Origin: Hetaerina americana
Lineage: Eukaryota; Arthropoda; Insecta; Odonata; Calopterygidae
Reading direction: 5' to 3'
Assembly (NCBI GenBank): GCA_022747635.1
Contig: JAKTNV010000023.1
Location: 986,001-1,050,000 of the forward strand
DNA: 64,000 bases
Shown: positions 32,281-43,261 of the stretch, in pieces
Layout: every line of letters starts with the position of its first letter
Numbering within the stretch: position 1 is the first letter of the stretch
Position numbers and translations under genes: made by a program
Notes under the pieces: generated by a model
Told to the model about the DNA's origin: nothing
Seen by the model: the letters and a program-made list of their open reading frames with translations, nothing else
The model's database searches: none

Positions 32281-34779
32281 TATCATAAGGGTCCGTATTA
32301 AAAGGGATAACTTTTAAGAGGGACGTAGAAAATTGACATTGATTGGAAAACTAGAGTATGGCGCCTCGTAATTTTAATTTTTCGCAGAAGAATTTACCGG
32401 GGTGGCTGGAATATTAAATTTTCAAAGTTTGCCTCGACAAAAACGTTTTTTCCTACGTTTGAACTTATCATAAAAACTAGTTAACGCATCTATATTGACA
32501 AATATGCTTCGGAATATAAGGAAATTAAAAATTTTCACAGGTTGAGAAACGTTTTCACCTGCTATTGCAGGCGAAGGCATTTGCAAATCCTGCAATATCA
32601 GGGAGAGTGTCTCTATACCGAATGGGATGAACGATTGACTTCGTATCTGCGTGTGGCTTCAGTGAGGCTTCCGATATCGAGCACGAAGCGACCACGGGAA
32701 GAGGAAATTGGTGCAATCCGTAGGATGCTAAGTACGCCGCCTGTCATTCTCCGAGCCAAGACCCGGCCCTTACAAGTCGTCCCTCTGACTCTCAAGGAAA
32801 CATCAGGGCATCATCCTCTAGTCTGTTACCGAGACTCGCCGGAGGGCCCATAAATACCACATCTGGGGATATTAAATCTGGTCGACTACGGCTTCAGTTC
32901 ACGGCATCATCACTCCCTCTATATCGACAATATCCATCTCACCTGAAACGCGTGAATTATGCGACGATGCACGGGGCAGCCGTTAGAACGCATCCACAAC
33001 ATCCAGGTTAATAATTTGCAAGTTAAGTTAATCCTTGAAGATTTTCAATATCCTTACACATACATGCATGGCAAAAAATTTCTGGGCCTTGTCCTCGGTG
33101 CAGGAATACCTTTATGGCTACCCAGAGTTACTCCAGGGCTTTTGAATCTCTATTGTTGTACGTATTGTATATTTATGCTTTACCACAGCTATAAAAATAC
33201 ATTACTCTTATTTTTTCCTGCCTTTCTTCGATAGCTACCTCCTTGATCAGAAATGATGACATGAAATGAAGAATACACCGTATGCGTCTGCTGAATTGTA
33301 TTGAGGTACGACTAGTGCAACTAGTTTCAACGCTTCGGCGTCAGTTCCCGTTGAAACTAGCCGCACTTGAATAAAATTCGGTGGACTGATACAGTGTGCT
33401 CCCTATTTCAGGAAAATTAACTTTCATATATTTGAGCCGCAAATCATTGAATATAGAAATGACAGCGTTTGAAATCTCGCATTAATTCAATATTGTTCAC
33501 CGGCGCACCGACAGAACTGCATTCGGTTACAAAAATCACTTCCATGGAACTCCGGTTTGAGTGATATGATGTTGCGGCTGGAATCGCTTTAGTTTCATAA
33601 GCCGGGAGTCAACTGAGCAGTCACATGAGAAGTCACATAAGGAATGTTATGAGGACCATGACTGATGGCTGTTAACACGAAGATTTCGTGATTTTGTTGG
33701 TCGCGTGTGCATTTTATTTTCCCCCTACTTCCGAAAAATGGAACCGTTCCGTAAAAGTGATCTGCCTGGAGATACTCGTCATCGCTCTTCCCATGAAAAC
33801 ACACATAAATGGGCACTCGATCCAAAAAAATATTAGATATTTCCTTGGTAGCAATGAAAAAACGAAAACTGTTTCATGCAGCACATTTTAATTTCAATAA
33901 AGATTGCGAAATAATTCAGCTACGAGAAGTGGAACAAAATTAAAATGAATAGCAAAAATTACACTTTCATTCTGTTCACCTTTCTGCGTATCTCTTTAGA
34001 AAAAATAATCGGAAGTGGTGGCATTGGTAAGCTCAATACTGATCGTTTTCAATTAAGCTCTATACTGAAATTATTACGCCATGCGATGTTTCGTTTCGCT
34101 TGCTGTGGGCATATTACATTTTGATACGTGATAAATTACATGTAAACTACATGTAAATATTTTTTTGGATAACACGTGCAAATTCATTGCTTCTCACTAA
34201 CTAACTCTTACTTTTATTTGACTATTTTCTTCCTTTACATGCAAATATATTTTCTATGAATATTATAATTAATTTACCAAACCAAAAGAAGGTGTATGAG
34301 AAGATATTCTAGCTTTCATTAATGCCACATGAAGTGGAAAATAATGCCAGCGCTGTTTCTTCCAAGACACCGGATATCAATACGCGAGTAAAATAGCAAG
34401 TTGAAGTACGAATATCATCTCAACCGTAAGTGTTCCCACTCGGTGACTACATTCAATGTTCTCTGGAAAACCTTTCTTATACATTCTAATTGCACTATTT
34501 AATCATCGGAGATACGTTTACTCATACGCTAGTGCAATTAGTCCGTTTACTTCTCATGAAAGCACGTATATAAAGGCACATAACTTTTTTCCGTGCATAC
34601 ATATTTATTATTATTTATGACTACGAACGAAATAGTCGACACTTGCCAAATGATGTCAAATGCTAATGGCATCGGCAAAACATTTCGGTGAAGAGCGCGA
34701 TTCGAGTCACAAATCGTCCAACAGAAATTTTAAGATAAGTGTTGACAATAAGTACACACGAAGCCTAAACATATCGTTG
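32281..34779. other. No recognised gene; one candidate exon and one hairpin
   Basis: The stretch 32541-32853 is an open frame preceded by TTTTCACAG at 32533-32541 and differs in base composition from its AT-rich surroundings, so it could be a coding exon (contains STKRPREEEIG); no domain is recognised and no matching donor is convincing. The rest is AT-rich with the hairpin at 33314-33367. Confidence 0.35.
33314..33367. repeat. Inverted repeat with 19-bp arms, hammerhead-era style
   Basis: Arms 33314-33332 (AGTGCAACTAGTTTCAACG) and 33349-33367 pair with two mismatches over a 16-nt loop CTTCGGCG... The right arm contains GAAACTAG. It resembles the terminal hairpins of Penelope-like repeats but lacks a complete hammerhead core, so no ribozyme is called. 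Confidence 0.55.
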
Positions 34780-36180
34780 GAACTCGGGTGACACAGGCGA
34801 AATTTCTATCGAGCGAACGCAGTACGTCGCCGAATGGACGTTTCCCGACCCGCCTCCCATCTCGTCCAGGGCGGAATATCTCCCGGTGACTGTAAACATA
34901 AACATCGGGACTCACTTTAACATTCCATGCACATATTGGCACCACTGACGATGCGCTGACTAACCGGCGCGTTTTTCTAACGTGCGCTCGACGTCGACAT
35001 AGTCCGACGCTCGACCGATTCCCACGCGGACGTGCAATCATCTCATATTGAGTGCATGATAAGTTCGTAGAGGACGCGCGGAACTACTCCCACACCGTTC
35101 TCCCGCCCGTATCCCTCCCCCGCCCCACCCCCCAGGGCCTCGCGCTCCGTGGTGTGTATCTTTGGGCGTCGCGAGAGGGCGAATGCGACAACAGTACCCC
35201 CTATTCCCGCGGTGATCCACCCCCCGCCTCCCCGCCATGGAATACCCTGCGACCGGACGCGCCACGCCAAATATATTCCCACCTTTAAAGGATCCGACCC
35301 CCTCCGCCCCGTCACATCAATTAACACGTCGCTAGCGCGCGCGGGGGGTCCCCGCCCCCACACGTTGAACCCCCGTGGCTCGCTGCCCCCCTCCATGCCC
35401 CCGCTCTCCCTCTATCGGTGGAGGAGGCTATGTGATGAGGACGCCAGGGGAGTTATTGATCGGCCGGCGGAGTATAACCCGGAAACGGTCGTGAGAGAGG
35501 AAGGCAGGCAGGCAGCTGAGTGTCGGAGTGGGATGGGGAGGAAGATGGGGGGCGGTCATACGCGTCGCTCACGGGGGCGGCGGAAGGATTCTTTCGACGA
35601 GGGTTGCCTCTGTGGCGTGCGGGGGCGGACGGGGGCGCTTGAGGTGTGGGGTAACGGATATTTTTGAAGGGTGGGATTTTCGGGGAAGAGCGGTCGGAAA
35701 AGGGAATCCCGAGGACCAATCGGGAATAAAATTATTTTCAATGCCCTTTTCATCCTATTTGCTATCAATCAGAGTGAAGGATATTTCCCCGCTCCCCCTC
35801 CGTCCCTCTTCCACTCTTCCGCCGCGCATTCCACTCCTTTACGTCATTCATCGCAAGTGTGCGTGGGACGAGAGGGGGGGCAGGGGGACGCGTTTCTCCG
35901 AGGGCGTGGGCACCCGGCGGTGGTAGAGGGGTAAGGTGCACCGGCCGAGTCGGCAGCGGGCCCGCTCGCTTAAAAACGCTCAAATAACTAACATCTATCT
36001 AGGTCTTTCCCAGAATTCCATCGGGCATTCATCGCTGCCTCGGGAGCCTTTATTTCATTATTTACAGCGCCTGAACTCCGAGCGGTGGAAGATGGACGTA
36101 ATTAAAAGGAAGGGGGAGGGCGAGAGGGGGGGAGGCGCGAGGCTAAATCCTCCTCCGCGCTCGCCTCATGGAAATTTCCC
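34780..36180. other. GC/CpG-rich stretch
   Basis: A sharp rise in GC and CpG with overlapping ORFs up to 176 codons on both strands. The ORFs (35149-35667, 35528-35926, 35936-36466) lack domains and are low-complexity (Pro/Arg/Gly). It may be a promoter/5' exon region of a host gene outside the visible signal; this is inference from composition. Confidence 0.35.
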
Positions 36181-37179
36181 CAGCCACGGAAATCTGACAT
36201 TTTCGGCATTAGGGTTTGACGTTAAGCCTGTTATTAAATTTCTACTTATGGCATTGAATGAGTTTCAAATAAATTTCTCTTGCGGGAGGTTTCCTCCTTG
36301 TGTCGGCGAACGAAAAAAAACTGGGCGCACTTCTACTTTATGTCTTTCGGTAGAGTTAAAACTATTATACTGTTTGTTTTTTTTAATTAAAATAACTTCT
36401 GCTTACGAAACGGCGTTTGGTCTTTATTTATGTCACATTGCAAGCACTAAACTTTATAATAATTGACCGGCATTATTTCAAAAACCATTAAATTTGATCA
36501 ATTGCTACTGTTTTTTCCACGCATTGAATAGATTTTGACGCATAATATTAACGATGCTAAGACCATAAAATTTTGTACATTTCGCGACACTCACTTAGTA
36601 AAACTGACTAATTATTTCTCTACAGACGGAAGTCATTTAGTCAAACCTCAGTACTTTGAAATTTGGCCAACTTGGACGAAGTTTAGTTGATTGGGTAATT
36701 AAGCATATGTGCACCTCTTCACCCTCGCAATCGGCTACAGACTTAACGTGGTGGAAGGGCTTCTGAGTTCGGTTGACTACAGCTTTTGGTATTGTCATCG
36801 ATGCCCGGTCGAAGACTAGGAGCCAGTGAAAGGTAGTCCGCGCAATCTCTGTTCCTTAAAGAAGAGGTTGCAATCCAGTGGAGAGGCCATTTCGAGAAGG
36901 TCTCATATCGAAGAAGGTAACACAACCAATTAAATTATTTATTAAACGACTTTATGGTGGAAAAAATACGAGAATAAGTGCCGGCAACTACGGGACTATA
37001 CCCGCTGGACCTGTTTGACGTGCACGGCAGCGGGAGAGGCAAGACTTCCGCGGTTTTCATCGCAGAAAATCCTTGTAAAGCAGAATAAGCAACTGCAGAA
37101 GAGAAGACACCGAAGAGGACTGAACCAGTTTGAATAGGAACATGATGTATTGGGACGATAATGGGAACAGGATAGTTAG
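36181..37179. other. No recognisable gene
   Basis: AT-rich DNA followed by mixed-composition DNA. The 155-codon minus ORF 36935-37402 lies opposite an RTE relic and is a shadow. Confidence 0.4.
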
Positions 37180-37648
37180 TGACTATTAAGCAAGAGATGG
37201 AGAGAGCAAAGCTTAAGGGGTGTGCAAGGTGACATGGAAGGATAGCGAGAATTACTGAAGTACTGGTAACAGAGGATTGGAAGGCGAAGGTAGGAAAAGA
37301 AATAGTGGGTAGAAAGGTTGGGCGACTATTGGCGGAGTGAGGACAAGGGACGGTGACAGTAAGACACAGAGAGGAACACATAAAAAATGCATCGAAAGCC
37401 ACAAACGAGACTATAGGTGGAGTAAATACGAAAAAGGAAAGGGAATTCGTTGACTACAGCCTAGGTTATTAGGGAAATCTTTAACAGAAGGAAAGAGCAG
37501 AATGTAAACGCAGGATTAGAAAAAATAGATGCATAAATAACTGAAACACTTAGGGCGAAGGAACCGTGGCGGGAGGCGGAATGCGAGGATATGAAGAAAG
37601 GTGTTCAGTAAGGTGAAAGCTTTATCGAGAAGTAAAAAAGCAAAATCT
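37180..37648 (+). mobile_element. RTE-type relic with internal deletion
   Basis: Plus-strand words match the RTE endonuclease start (IKQEMERAKL, then a CAAGGTGACATGGAAGGATAG DNA word like that at 61.8 kb) and, after a gap, the region preceding the RT (ECEDM, then KVKALSRSKKAKSV at about 37611-37652). Frames are broken. It joins directly to the Jockey-like copy. Confidence 0.6.
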
Positions 37649-38799
37649 GTGGATGGGTAATCGGGCCTCTTCTGTTCTTAATATACATTAATGACTTAAG
37701 CACACACGTTGGTAGCAATCTGAGGTTATTTGCTGACGACACGGTGGTGTACAGGGAAATAAGGTGCCCACTAGATCGCGAGCTACTCTCTAGAGACTTA
37801 GACAATATCTCGGAATGGTGCAATAAATGGGGATTAATGCTTGATATAGAAAAATTTACAGTTTTGAAATTTTGGAAGAAAGGTAGTGTCGAACAGGACA
37901 TAAACTACGAAATAGAGGGTTCACTACTGACTGCGGCAAATCAAGTCAAATATTTGGGGGTAGTTCTAACACCACGCCTTTCATGGGGAGCACATATCAG
38001 GACAATATGCGGAACCGCTCTAAAGAAACTCGGCTTCATAAAACGGGTGGTGTGGTAATGTAATGAAAAAGTTAAAGAGAGGTGTTATTTTGCTCTAGTT
38101 AGACCTCATCTGGAATATACCGCAAGTGTTTGGGATCCTTGGGAGAAAATTTGGCAAAAAGAATTAGATGAAGTCCAGCGATAATCTGCCAGATTCGTTA
38201 AAAATTGTTATGATAAGAACACAAGTGTGACAGGTCTCATAGGGGATTTAGGCTGGGAGCCACTTGAAGTACGAAGAGAACAAGCTAGACTTGGACTTTA
38301 AGAAAGGTTCAGAACCAACGAGCTTAACGATGACACTAAAGGAATTATAATGGTCCCTCGCTACTTAGGTAGAGAGACCACAAAGATAAACTAAGGGAGA
38401 TAGATTCCAGGACAGATAGGTACAAATACTCATTCTTTCCCCGAACAATCAGAAATCATAATAGTAAGAAACCGAAGTCAATTTAGAAATATTGAAAACT
38501 TTGAGTTTACAAGTCGGAAAAAATAATCATTGCAAGGATATTAGGTGTATTTGTAGGTGCATGTGTATAGGATATTAAGTGTATTAGTAGGTGCATATAT
38601 ATGTTAGTTGGTGGCTTGAGTGTTTGCATGTGTGTGAGGTGTGTGTGTTCTTGCATGAGTGTATGCCACGTTTTGTATATGGTATAAAATTGTGGTTTTT
38701 GCATGCGGTTTTTTTTCTTTCTTAATTACGGGTGTGTCCTAACACCCCTCGCCACACGCCCTTGCAGCGGCTTTCGGGCTATTAAGTAGATGTAGATGA
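37649..38799 (+). mobile_element. Jockey/CR1-like retrotransposon, 5'-truncated (copy D)
   Basis: The copy starts inside the RT at GPLLFLIYINDLS, continues through the active site RLFADDTVVYR at about 37725-37757 (FADD), ORF 37744-38058 (VKYLGVVLTPRLSWGAHI), then with several stops to LGWEPLEVRREQARL and YKYSFFPRT. The 3' tail includes a GT-rich low-complexity stretch (38540-38700), a GC-rich terminal segment and the terminal AGATGTAGATGAA at 38787-38799. It is the best preserved copy of this family here. Confidence 0.88.
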
Positions 38800-38903
38800 A
38801 GTAGGGATCGGGATACCACTGAAAAATATTTAAAGGATTTGAACCCGGACCCTCTGGGTGGGAAGCCTGTACGTTAGCCACCGGACCATGCCGACCCCTT
38901 TCT
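38800..38903 (-). mobile_element. tRNA-derived SINE (family B), truncated
   Basis: On the minus strand: a head GGGGTCGGCATGGTCCGGTGG, a GGCTAACGTACAGG word, and B box GGTTCAAATCC at about 38836-38846, then ATATTTTTCAGTGGTATC. The same order is present in the SINE at 56924-57231. It lies against the 3' end of the Jockey-like copy, and the SINE body beyond about 104 bp is missing. Confidence 0.8.
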
Positions 38904-39815
38904 CAATCACTTATGTTTCATTGTTCACACAACGGCTGTCCATCAAGGATGTACTATCAAAAGTATATTATTTAAAAAGAATTTAATATTCATCATTTTT
39001 TTCAAGTTATACGACACAATTACTGACTTATTTCCAAATTGGTGCTCCAAGTAAAAATATAAATAAATTTTGTTAGAAATGAGGAGAGGCATCGTGAAAA
39101 AACATCATAGAATATCTGCTCTGACACCAGTTTCCGTAAAATAATTTCAATTGTTTAATAAATAAATAGTGTAGAGGGCAGTTAGGTTTAACAACGCTTT
39201 CTAACATTTTTTACAGCAGAACGTAATGCTTTGCTAAATGTACTGACAATAAACTGCGGCTAATAGCTTTAATGAAATACTTTATCCTTACAATGCAGAT
39301 CACTTTTCAAAATCAATAAATGCAATTCCGACGGTATTTATAACCACGATGTTTTCGATCATTCGACTAGAAAACAGTAAACTAATAGATGATTTAATGA
39401 TGAACAGATATTAGCAATTTTCCTCTGGATGTTGCTTTAACCCATGGTCGGTTTCCATGTCCTGCATCATATTTAAGTACAAAGCGAAAGATGAAGAAGT
39501 ACATACAAATAGATCTTGGATTAAATCAATATCTAGTGGAAAAGTGGAACTATTTGTACATTATTAATTTGGAATTCCATTGCATCTCACGTCAAACTAC
39601 GCATTTTATTAAAAGATGACTTCTTATTCCGTTTTATCATGTATTGGTTCACATAAAAGTCCTTCTGAGCAAATACCCAAGTGGGCACCGGAGAAGCTTT
39701 CTAAAAATTAATTGAGCTATCATCGAGCACTCTTGAGGAAAGCACTGTGCGGATTCGAAAAACAGCGGCATTAGATAGAAGTAGATTGAGAATGCAGGTC
39801 ATGCGCCAACCGCCA
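38904..39815. other. No recognisable gene, AT-rich
   Basis: AT-rich DNA flanking the large inverted-repeat element on its left; no ORF or repeat recognised. Confidence 0.4.
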
Positions 39816-40289
39816 TGCGGCCATGTTGGATTTTCCAAATAAGGTAATGTGAGGTGTCGTATAGCTTTATGATTGGTTAACGTGGGTGCATAGCGTTATT
39901 CAATTATATTTTAAGAAAAGCGCAGTAGTTTTAGCGTTATTCAATTTCTGGCGAACAATTGGAAGTGGCAAAACGCCAGTTTGAAATGGGAATGGCTTTG
40001 CAAAATGCTATGGTGAGCGTTTTTCAATGGTTTTTCGACAAAAGAGCAGTGGAGTGCGGGTGGGCTCATAGCGTAATTCAATTATTTTTCGACAAAAGCG
40101 CGGTGGTTTTAGCGTAATTCAATTTTGAACAGTTGAAAGTGGCAAAGCGCCACGCTTGAAATTAGAATGGCGTTGTGAAATTGCCGGATAGCGTTGTTTT
40201 TCGACGAAAGCGCAGCGAGGCAGAGTGCGCATGCGCGGTGGCAGCGGGTGGAGGCGGGGCGGGTCGGATCGGATCAGGTGCGCGATACT
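39816..40289 (+). repeat. Left terminal inverted repeat
   Basis: Matches the complement of 49204-49561 from the tip TGCGGCCATGTTGG through AAATAAGGTAATGTGAGGTG, the AGCG-TTATTCAAT-rich middle, to a CpG-rich GATCGGATCAGGTGCGCG end. It is longer than its partner because a segment of about 110 bp is duplicated with a 177-bp offset (39888 onward and 40065 onward). Confidence 0.85.
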
Positions 40290-40652
40290 GACTACGCCAT
40301 GCAGTCGGCAGAGTCGCATCAGATGCTTATGCCTTTCCTGAAACACACCATCTTGGATTTTCTAGGCCGTAACAAAACAATTGAAGAACGTGATGCGCAA
40401 TGCAGGATGAAGTCGATTCAGATGCTTAAGCCGTTTCTGATACACGCCATCTTGGATTGTCTAGACAGTAACAAAACAATTGAAGAAGGTGATGCGCAAT
40501 GCAAGATAAAGTCGGATCAGATGCTTATGCCGTTCCTAAAACACGCCATATTGGATTTTCTAGACCGTAAAAAAACAATAAAAATTCGTTTCAACATCTA
40601 TGTTTATTTAGATCGTTATACATATGGTTTCACAATTGAGAAAAAATCGTAA
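40194..40652 (+). CDS. ORF of 152 codons with 33-residue repeats
   Basis: Begins inside the left TIR and runs through three copies of a 33-residue repeat (core QMLMPFLKHAILDFLDRKKTI; the 99-bp DNA unit preserves frame), followed by a short basic tail. Repeats are predicted helical by eye (hydrophobic Leu/Ile/Phe spaced with charged residues). No family recognised. The first ~40 codons are TIR sequence, so the true start may be a Met near 40299. Neighbours are the TIR and the iteron array. Confidence 0.4.
   Translation: MFFDESAARQSAHARWQRVEAGRVGSDQVRDTDYAMQSAESHQMLMPFLKHTILDFLGRNKTIEERDAQCRMKSIQMLKPFLIHAILDCLDSNKTIEEGDAQCKIKSDQMLMPFLKHAILDFLDRKKTIKIRFNIYVYLDRYTYGFTIEKKS
40320..40590 (+). repeat. 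99-bp tandem repeat, 2.7 copies
   Basis: Units start at 40320, 40419 and 40518 with high identity. Each contains a CACGCCATCTTGGATTTTCT-like word that closely resembles the TIR tip GGCCATGTTGGATTTTCC. Confidence 0.92.
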
Positions 40653-41075
40653 AGAAGTGTATTGCGTAAACGGTGTCTTTGGACTTAGTTGATGATTTTC
40701 ATTTCTTCCAGAACTAGCGAGCGGCAATCAGGCTGAACAAGGGAATCCACCCGATAGCCTTTGTAGGTGACGAGTTTGTTAGTTTGGACGGTTCAAAACT
40801 TCAGGCCAACTGTGGTGACGAGAATGTTGAATGAAAATGCACTGGACACAGGGGAACCCAAGGTCACCACCTTCATTTTTGCTTTCTTCCTTACGCTTTG
40901 CGAGCAGCTTTCTATTTTTTCAAGATTATCTCGATCCGATTTCGCGGGAATAAATAATCGAAACGATTGAGTCTGGAAGCTGCTGTCCATGCTGAAGAGC
41001 ATGTCCGCAATACAATATAGTCAACGCCAAGCTCCGTCCACGACCGAACTTGTTCTGAGAATAGCGCTTTCCGAT

Positions 41076-41151
41076 CCGGATGTATAGCGCTCGCCCGGAT
41101 GCATAGCGCTCGCCCTGATGTATAGCGCTCGCCCGGATGTATAGCGCTCAT
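41076..41151 (+). repeat. 19-bp iteron-like array, 4 copies
   Basis: Units CCGGATGTATAGCGCTCGC at 41076, 41095, 41114 (one change) and 41133, each centred on the palindrome AGCGCT. A TTGTTATATAA stretch follows at about 41177. Candidate protein-binding array (replication or promoter); function unknown. Confidence 0.9.
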
Positions 41152-41414
41152 CCCACTCCGCGTCTTTTCACTCCCGGATGTTGTTATATAACTCTCCCTG
41201 TTACACACCCCATCGCTCTCTCGCCGTGATACTTTGTCATGGATTCAATGGAGCAACCACTTTACTCCTGGGTGCGATAAGTCGCATACCAAGTGCACGG
41301 TAGATTTCTGAGAAAAATGTACAGAAATCATACTGGAGAGTTGTGATCATCTGTACAAGTTGTTACAATAAGTGAAACATTCCTTTCATTGGAGTATGTA
41401 GCGGAAACGAGACT

Positions 41415-41747
41415 TTGAGAAATAGTGCGCTCCATCCGCAAATTCCACTATTCGTCCTGTGTCACAGTGAAGCCCCTGCGATTTGGAGACCAGGACTCGA
41501 CTGCAAAAGATATTCGCGTATTATTCCAGACAAGGAGGTGCATACTGAACGCAGCACACTACCTAATTGGGAACTCGATGAAGATGACGAATCGGAAGAT
41601 GAAAGATCACTCTACGATGAAGAAGAAGATGTGGGGGAAGAGAGCGATAACAGCAGCAGAAGTGCGGACACTGTGAGCACTAAACCTTCATCGGTGACGA
41701 ATTCGTTACAATTTGGACAAATGTTAACTTCATTCCAACTGTGGTGA
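41415..41747 (+). CDS. Acidic hypothetical protein, 110 codons
   Basis: The C-terminal half is strongly acidic (LDEDDESEDERSLYDEEEDV) then Ser-rich. AATAAA at 41806-41811, about 60 bp after the stop, is a plausible poly(A) signal. An upstream TATA-like sequence lies at about 41177. An 18-bp word CCAACTGTGGTGACGA at the ORF end recurs at 40805-40820, suggesting a duplicated segment. An overlapping ORF (41425-41676) in another frame weakens the call. No family recognised. Confidence 0.35.
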   Translation: MRNSALHPQIPLFVLCHSEAPAIWRPGLDCKRYSRIIPDKEVHTERSTLPNWELDEDDESEDERSLYDEEEDVGEESDNSSRSADTVSTKPSSVTNSLQFGQMLTSFQLW

Positions 41748-41811
41748 CGAAAATATGACACTGCGAGCAGTGTTCGCGGTTCATTTGAGATGTAAAATGT
41801 TTTTTAATAAA

Positions 41812-42179
41812 ATATTGTTTGATATATTGTTCTTTTTTATTGATTTAAAGGGTAAAGTAAATGAAACACAGGATTAAATGATAACTTTCACAATTAATTT
41901 TAGAATAATAATAATGAGTAAGATACAATTTCAAATAAACATACACTTTCTTTTTCTTCAGCTTTCAATTTTAACAATATCCTGATCTTAGAGAAACGAG
42001 AACAAATCCATCTTTTCAATCTAAAACAATTTTTCACTGCTTAAGTGTATCTATCCCTCTGATGACATGCTGATAAGCACATGCCTCCCAATGGTTTAAA
42101 AAACTTTAAAGAAGGTATATTTAATAGATTTTCAATTTCGAACACATCGCGATTTCAAGCTCAAGAGAGGAATTTACAT
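41812..42179. other. AT-rich spacer between convergent genes
   Basis: No ORF; AT-rich DNA between the poly(A) signal of the acidic ORF and the 3' end of the minus-strand gene cluster. Confidence 0.4.
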
Positions 42180-42490
42180 TTTTAAATGCCTTTTACAAAG
42201 AGACACGTAAAAGGTGAGGTTTTTTCTTTAAGAATTTCATGCAGTTCATTGGATGGAAATTCCCCTTTATCAGAGGGTATGCCGTGGTGATGCTTACAAA
42301 CCCACCGCGTATTTTCATAGTCTTAAGCATAGTCAAGAGGTAACTTGAACACCCACTACTCATGTTGGTCATGTTCGAGATCATCGATGGGCAAATCTCT
42401 GACTGTGATTTCATTCAACCCATCAGTCTTCCAAACTAGAGCTCAAAACTCCAGTATCAATGCATCGATTACGAATGCACCTAATGGGTA
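42180..42490 (-). pseudogene. Unnamed virus-like protein, broken
   Basis: Minus-strand frame with three stops reads a coherent protein-like series: EITVRDLPIDDLEHD, WVCKHHHGIPSDKGEFPS and LFVKGI. The spacing of these (an HHG word, a G-x-x-P, then VKG) recalls an uncharacterised protein of arthropod viruses and virus-derived elements, a recollection I cannot verify. It is the terminal gene of the minus-strand cluster. The alternative ORF 42193-42414 in another frame has no such pattern. Confidence 0.35.
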
Positions 42491-42614
42491 ACCTTTAGAA
42501 CGGTGGTTTATTTTTACCCCACTGGAAATCTCACTTTCAAGACTCTGCATTGTTCGTCACAAAAAAGTTATGCACACCTTCTCGATACCCGAAACATAAG
42601 AATGAGACCCGAAA

Positions 42615-43106
42615 CTATTGAGAAATATTGTTCAAATGGCCGATTACGAAATAACTCGATTCAGTGGCTACATCAAGAGCCGAATCAATCGGATCGAAAG
42701 AATTTACTGATGCTTTCTTATCTTCAGCTTTAAGAGCTATGCGAGTGCTCTTATTCCCCAAATTTACGTGAATTTTACCGAAATATTTCACAAATTGGAC
42801 GGAGGAATCCACGTACGGAGGAATCACCGAAGTTTCTAAATAGTCTGTAACGGAGGCGGCGTAGTTTTTCAGGCTGGTGCACTTTTCCGGGTCTAGTCTC
42901 CAGGATTTCCCGGAGGAAGAAATTTCCACGCACGGTATAGGCGACTCCGTAAACCAACCGATGTTTCCACTTTGGTTCTGGGATGTTTTCAGGGATGATC
43001 GGAGCAGAGCCGGGGAACTCACACGGTCGGAAGGTGAAGAAGACCTCCTTTTAATCGTTGCATTCTCGACTGATGCTTTTGAGACTGTCACCAAGCTTAT
43101 ATACAC
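42615..43106 (-). CDS. Virus-like element protein, tandem paralogue A
   Basis: ORF of 163 codons. Its core (CVEISSSGKSWRLDPEKC through YAASVTDYLE and SVQFVKYFGKIHVNLG) is repeated in the gene immediately upstream (43262-43610), so this is a coding duplication. A TATA-like TATATAAG sits on the minus strand at about 43095-43103, overlapping the first ATG; the real start is probably an ATG near 43050 with a frame change, matching paralogue B. No family named; the basic, Ser-rich N-terminal part precedes the conserved core. Confidence 0.45.
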   Translation of the reverse strand: MYISLVTVSKASVENATIKRRSSSPSDRVSSPALLRSSLKTSQNQSGNIGWFTESPIPCVEISSSGKSWRLDPEKCTSLKNYAASVTDYLETSVIPPYVDSSVQFVKYFGKIHVNLGNKSTRIALKAEDKKASVNSFDPIDSALDVATESSYFVIGHLNNISQ

Positions 43107-43261
43107 CCACCCACAATTCTCACACTACGAACTGATGCTCTCACCTTAATTAAAAAGAATAGCTGGTGCTATGCCAGAGCATATTTAAATAATCGTCAGT
43201 GTTAGATCCTTCTCGTTAAGATGATTCACATCCGAATTATCCAATTTTCCGACTAATTTAA

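Noticed and set aside
36935..37402. 155-codon minus-strand ORF
   Set aside because: It lies antisense to an RTE relic; no domain and the plus strand explains the sequence.
41076..41151. CRISPR-like array
   Set aside because: Units are contiguous without spacers and the genome is eukaryotic.
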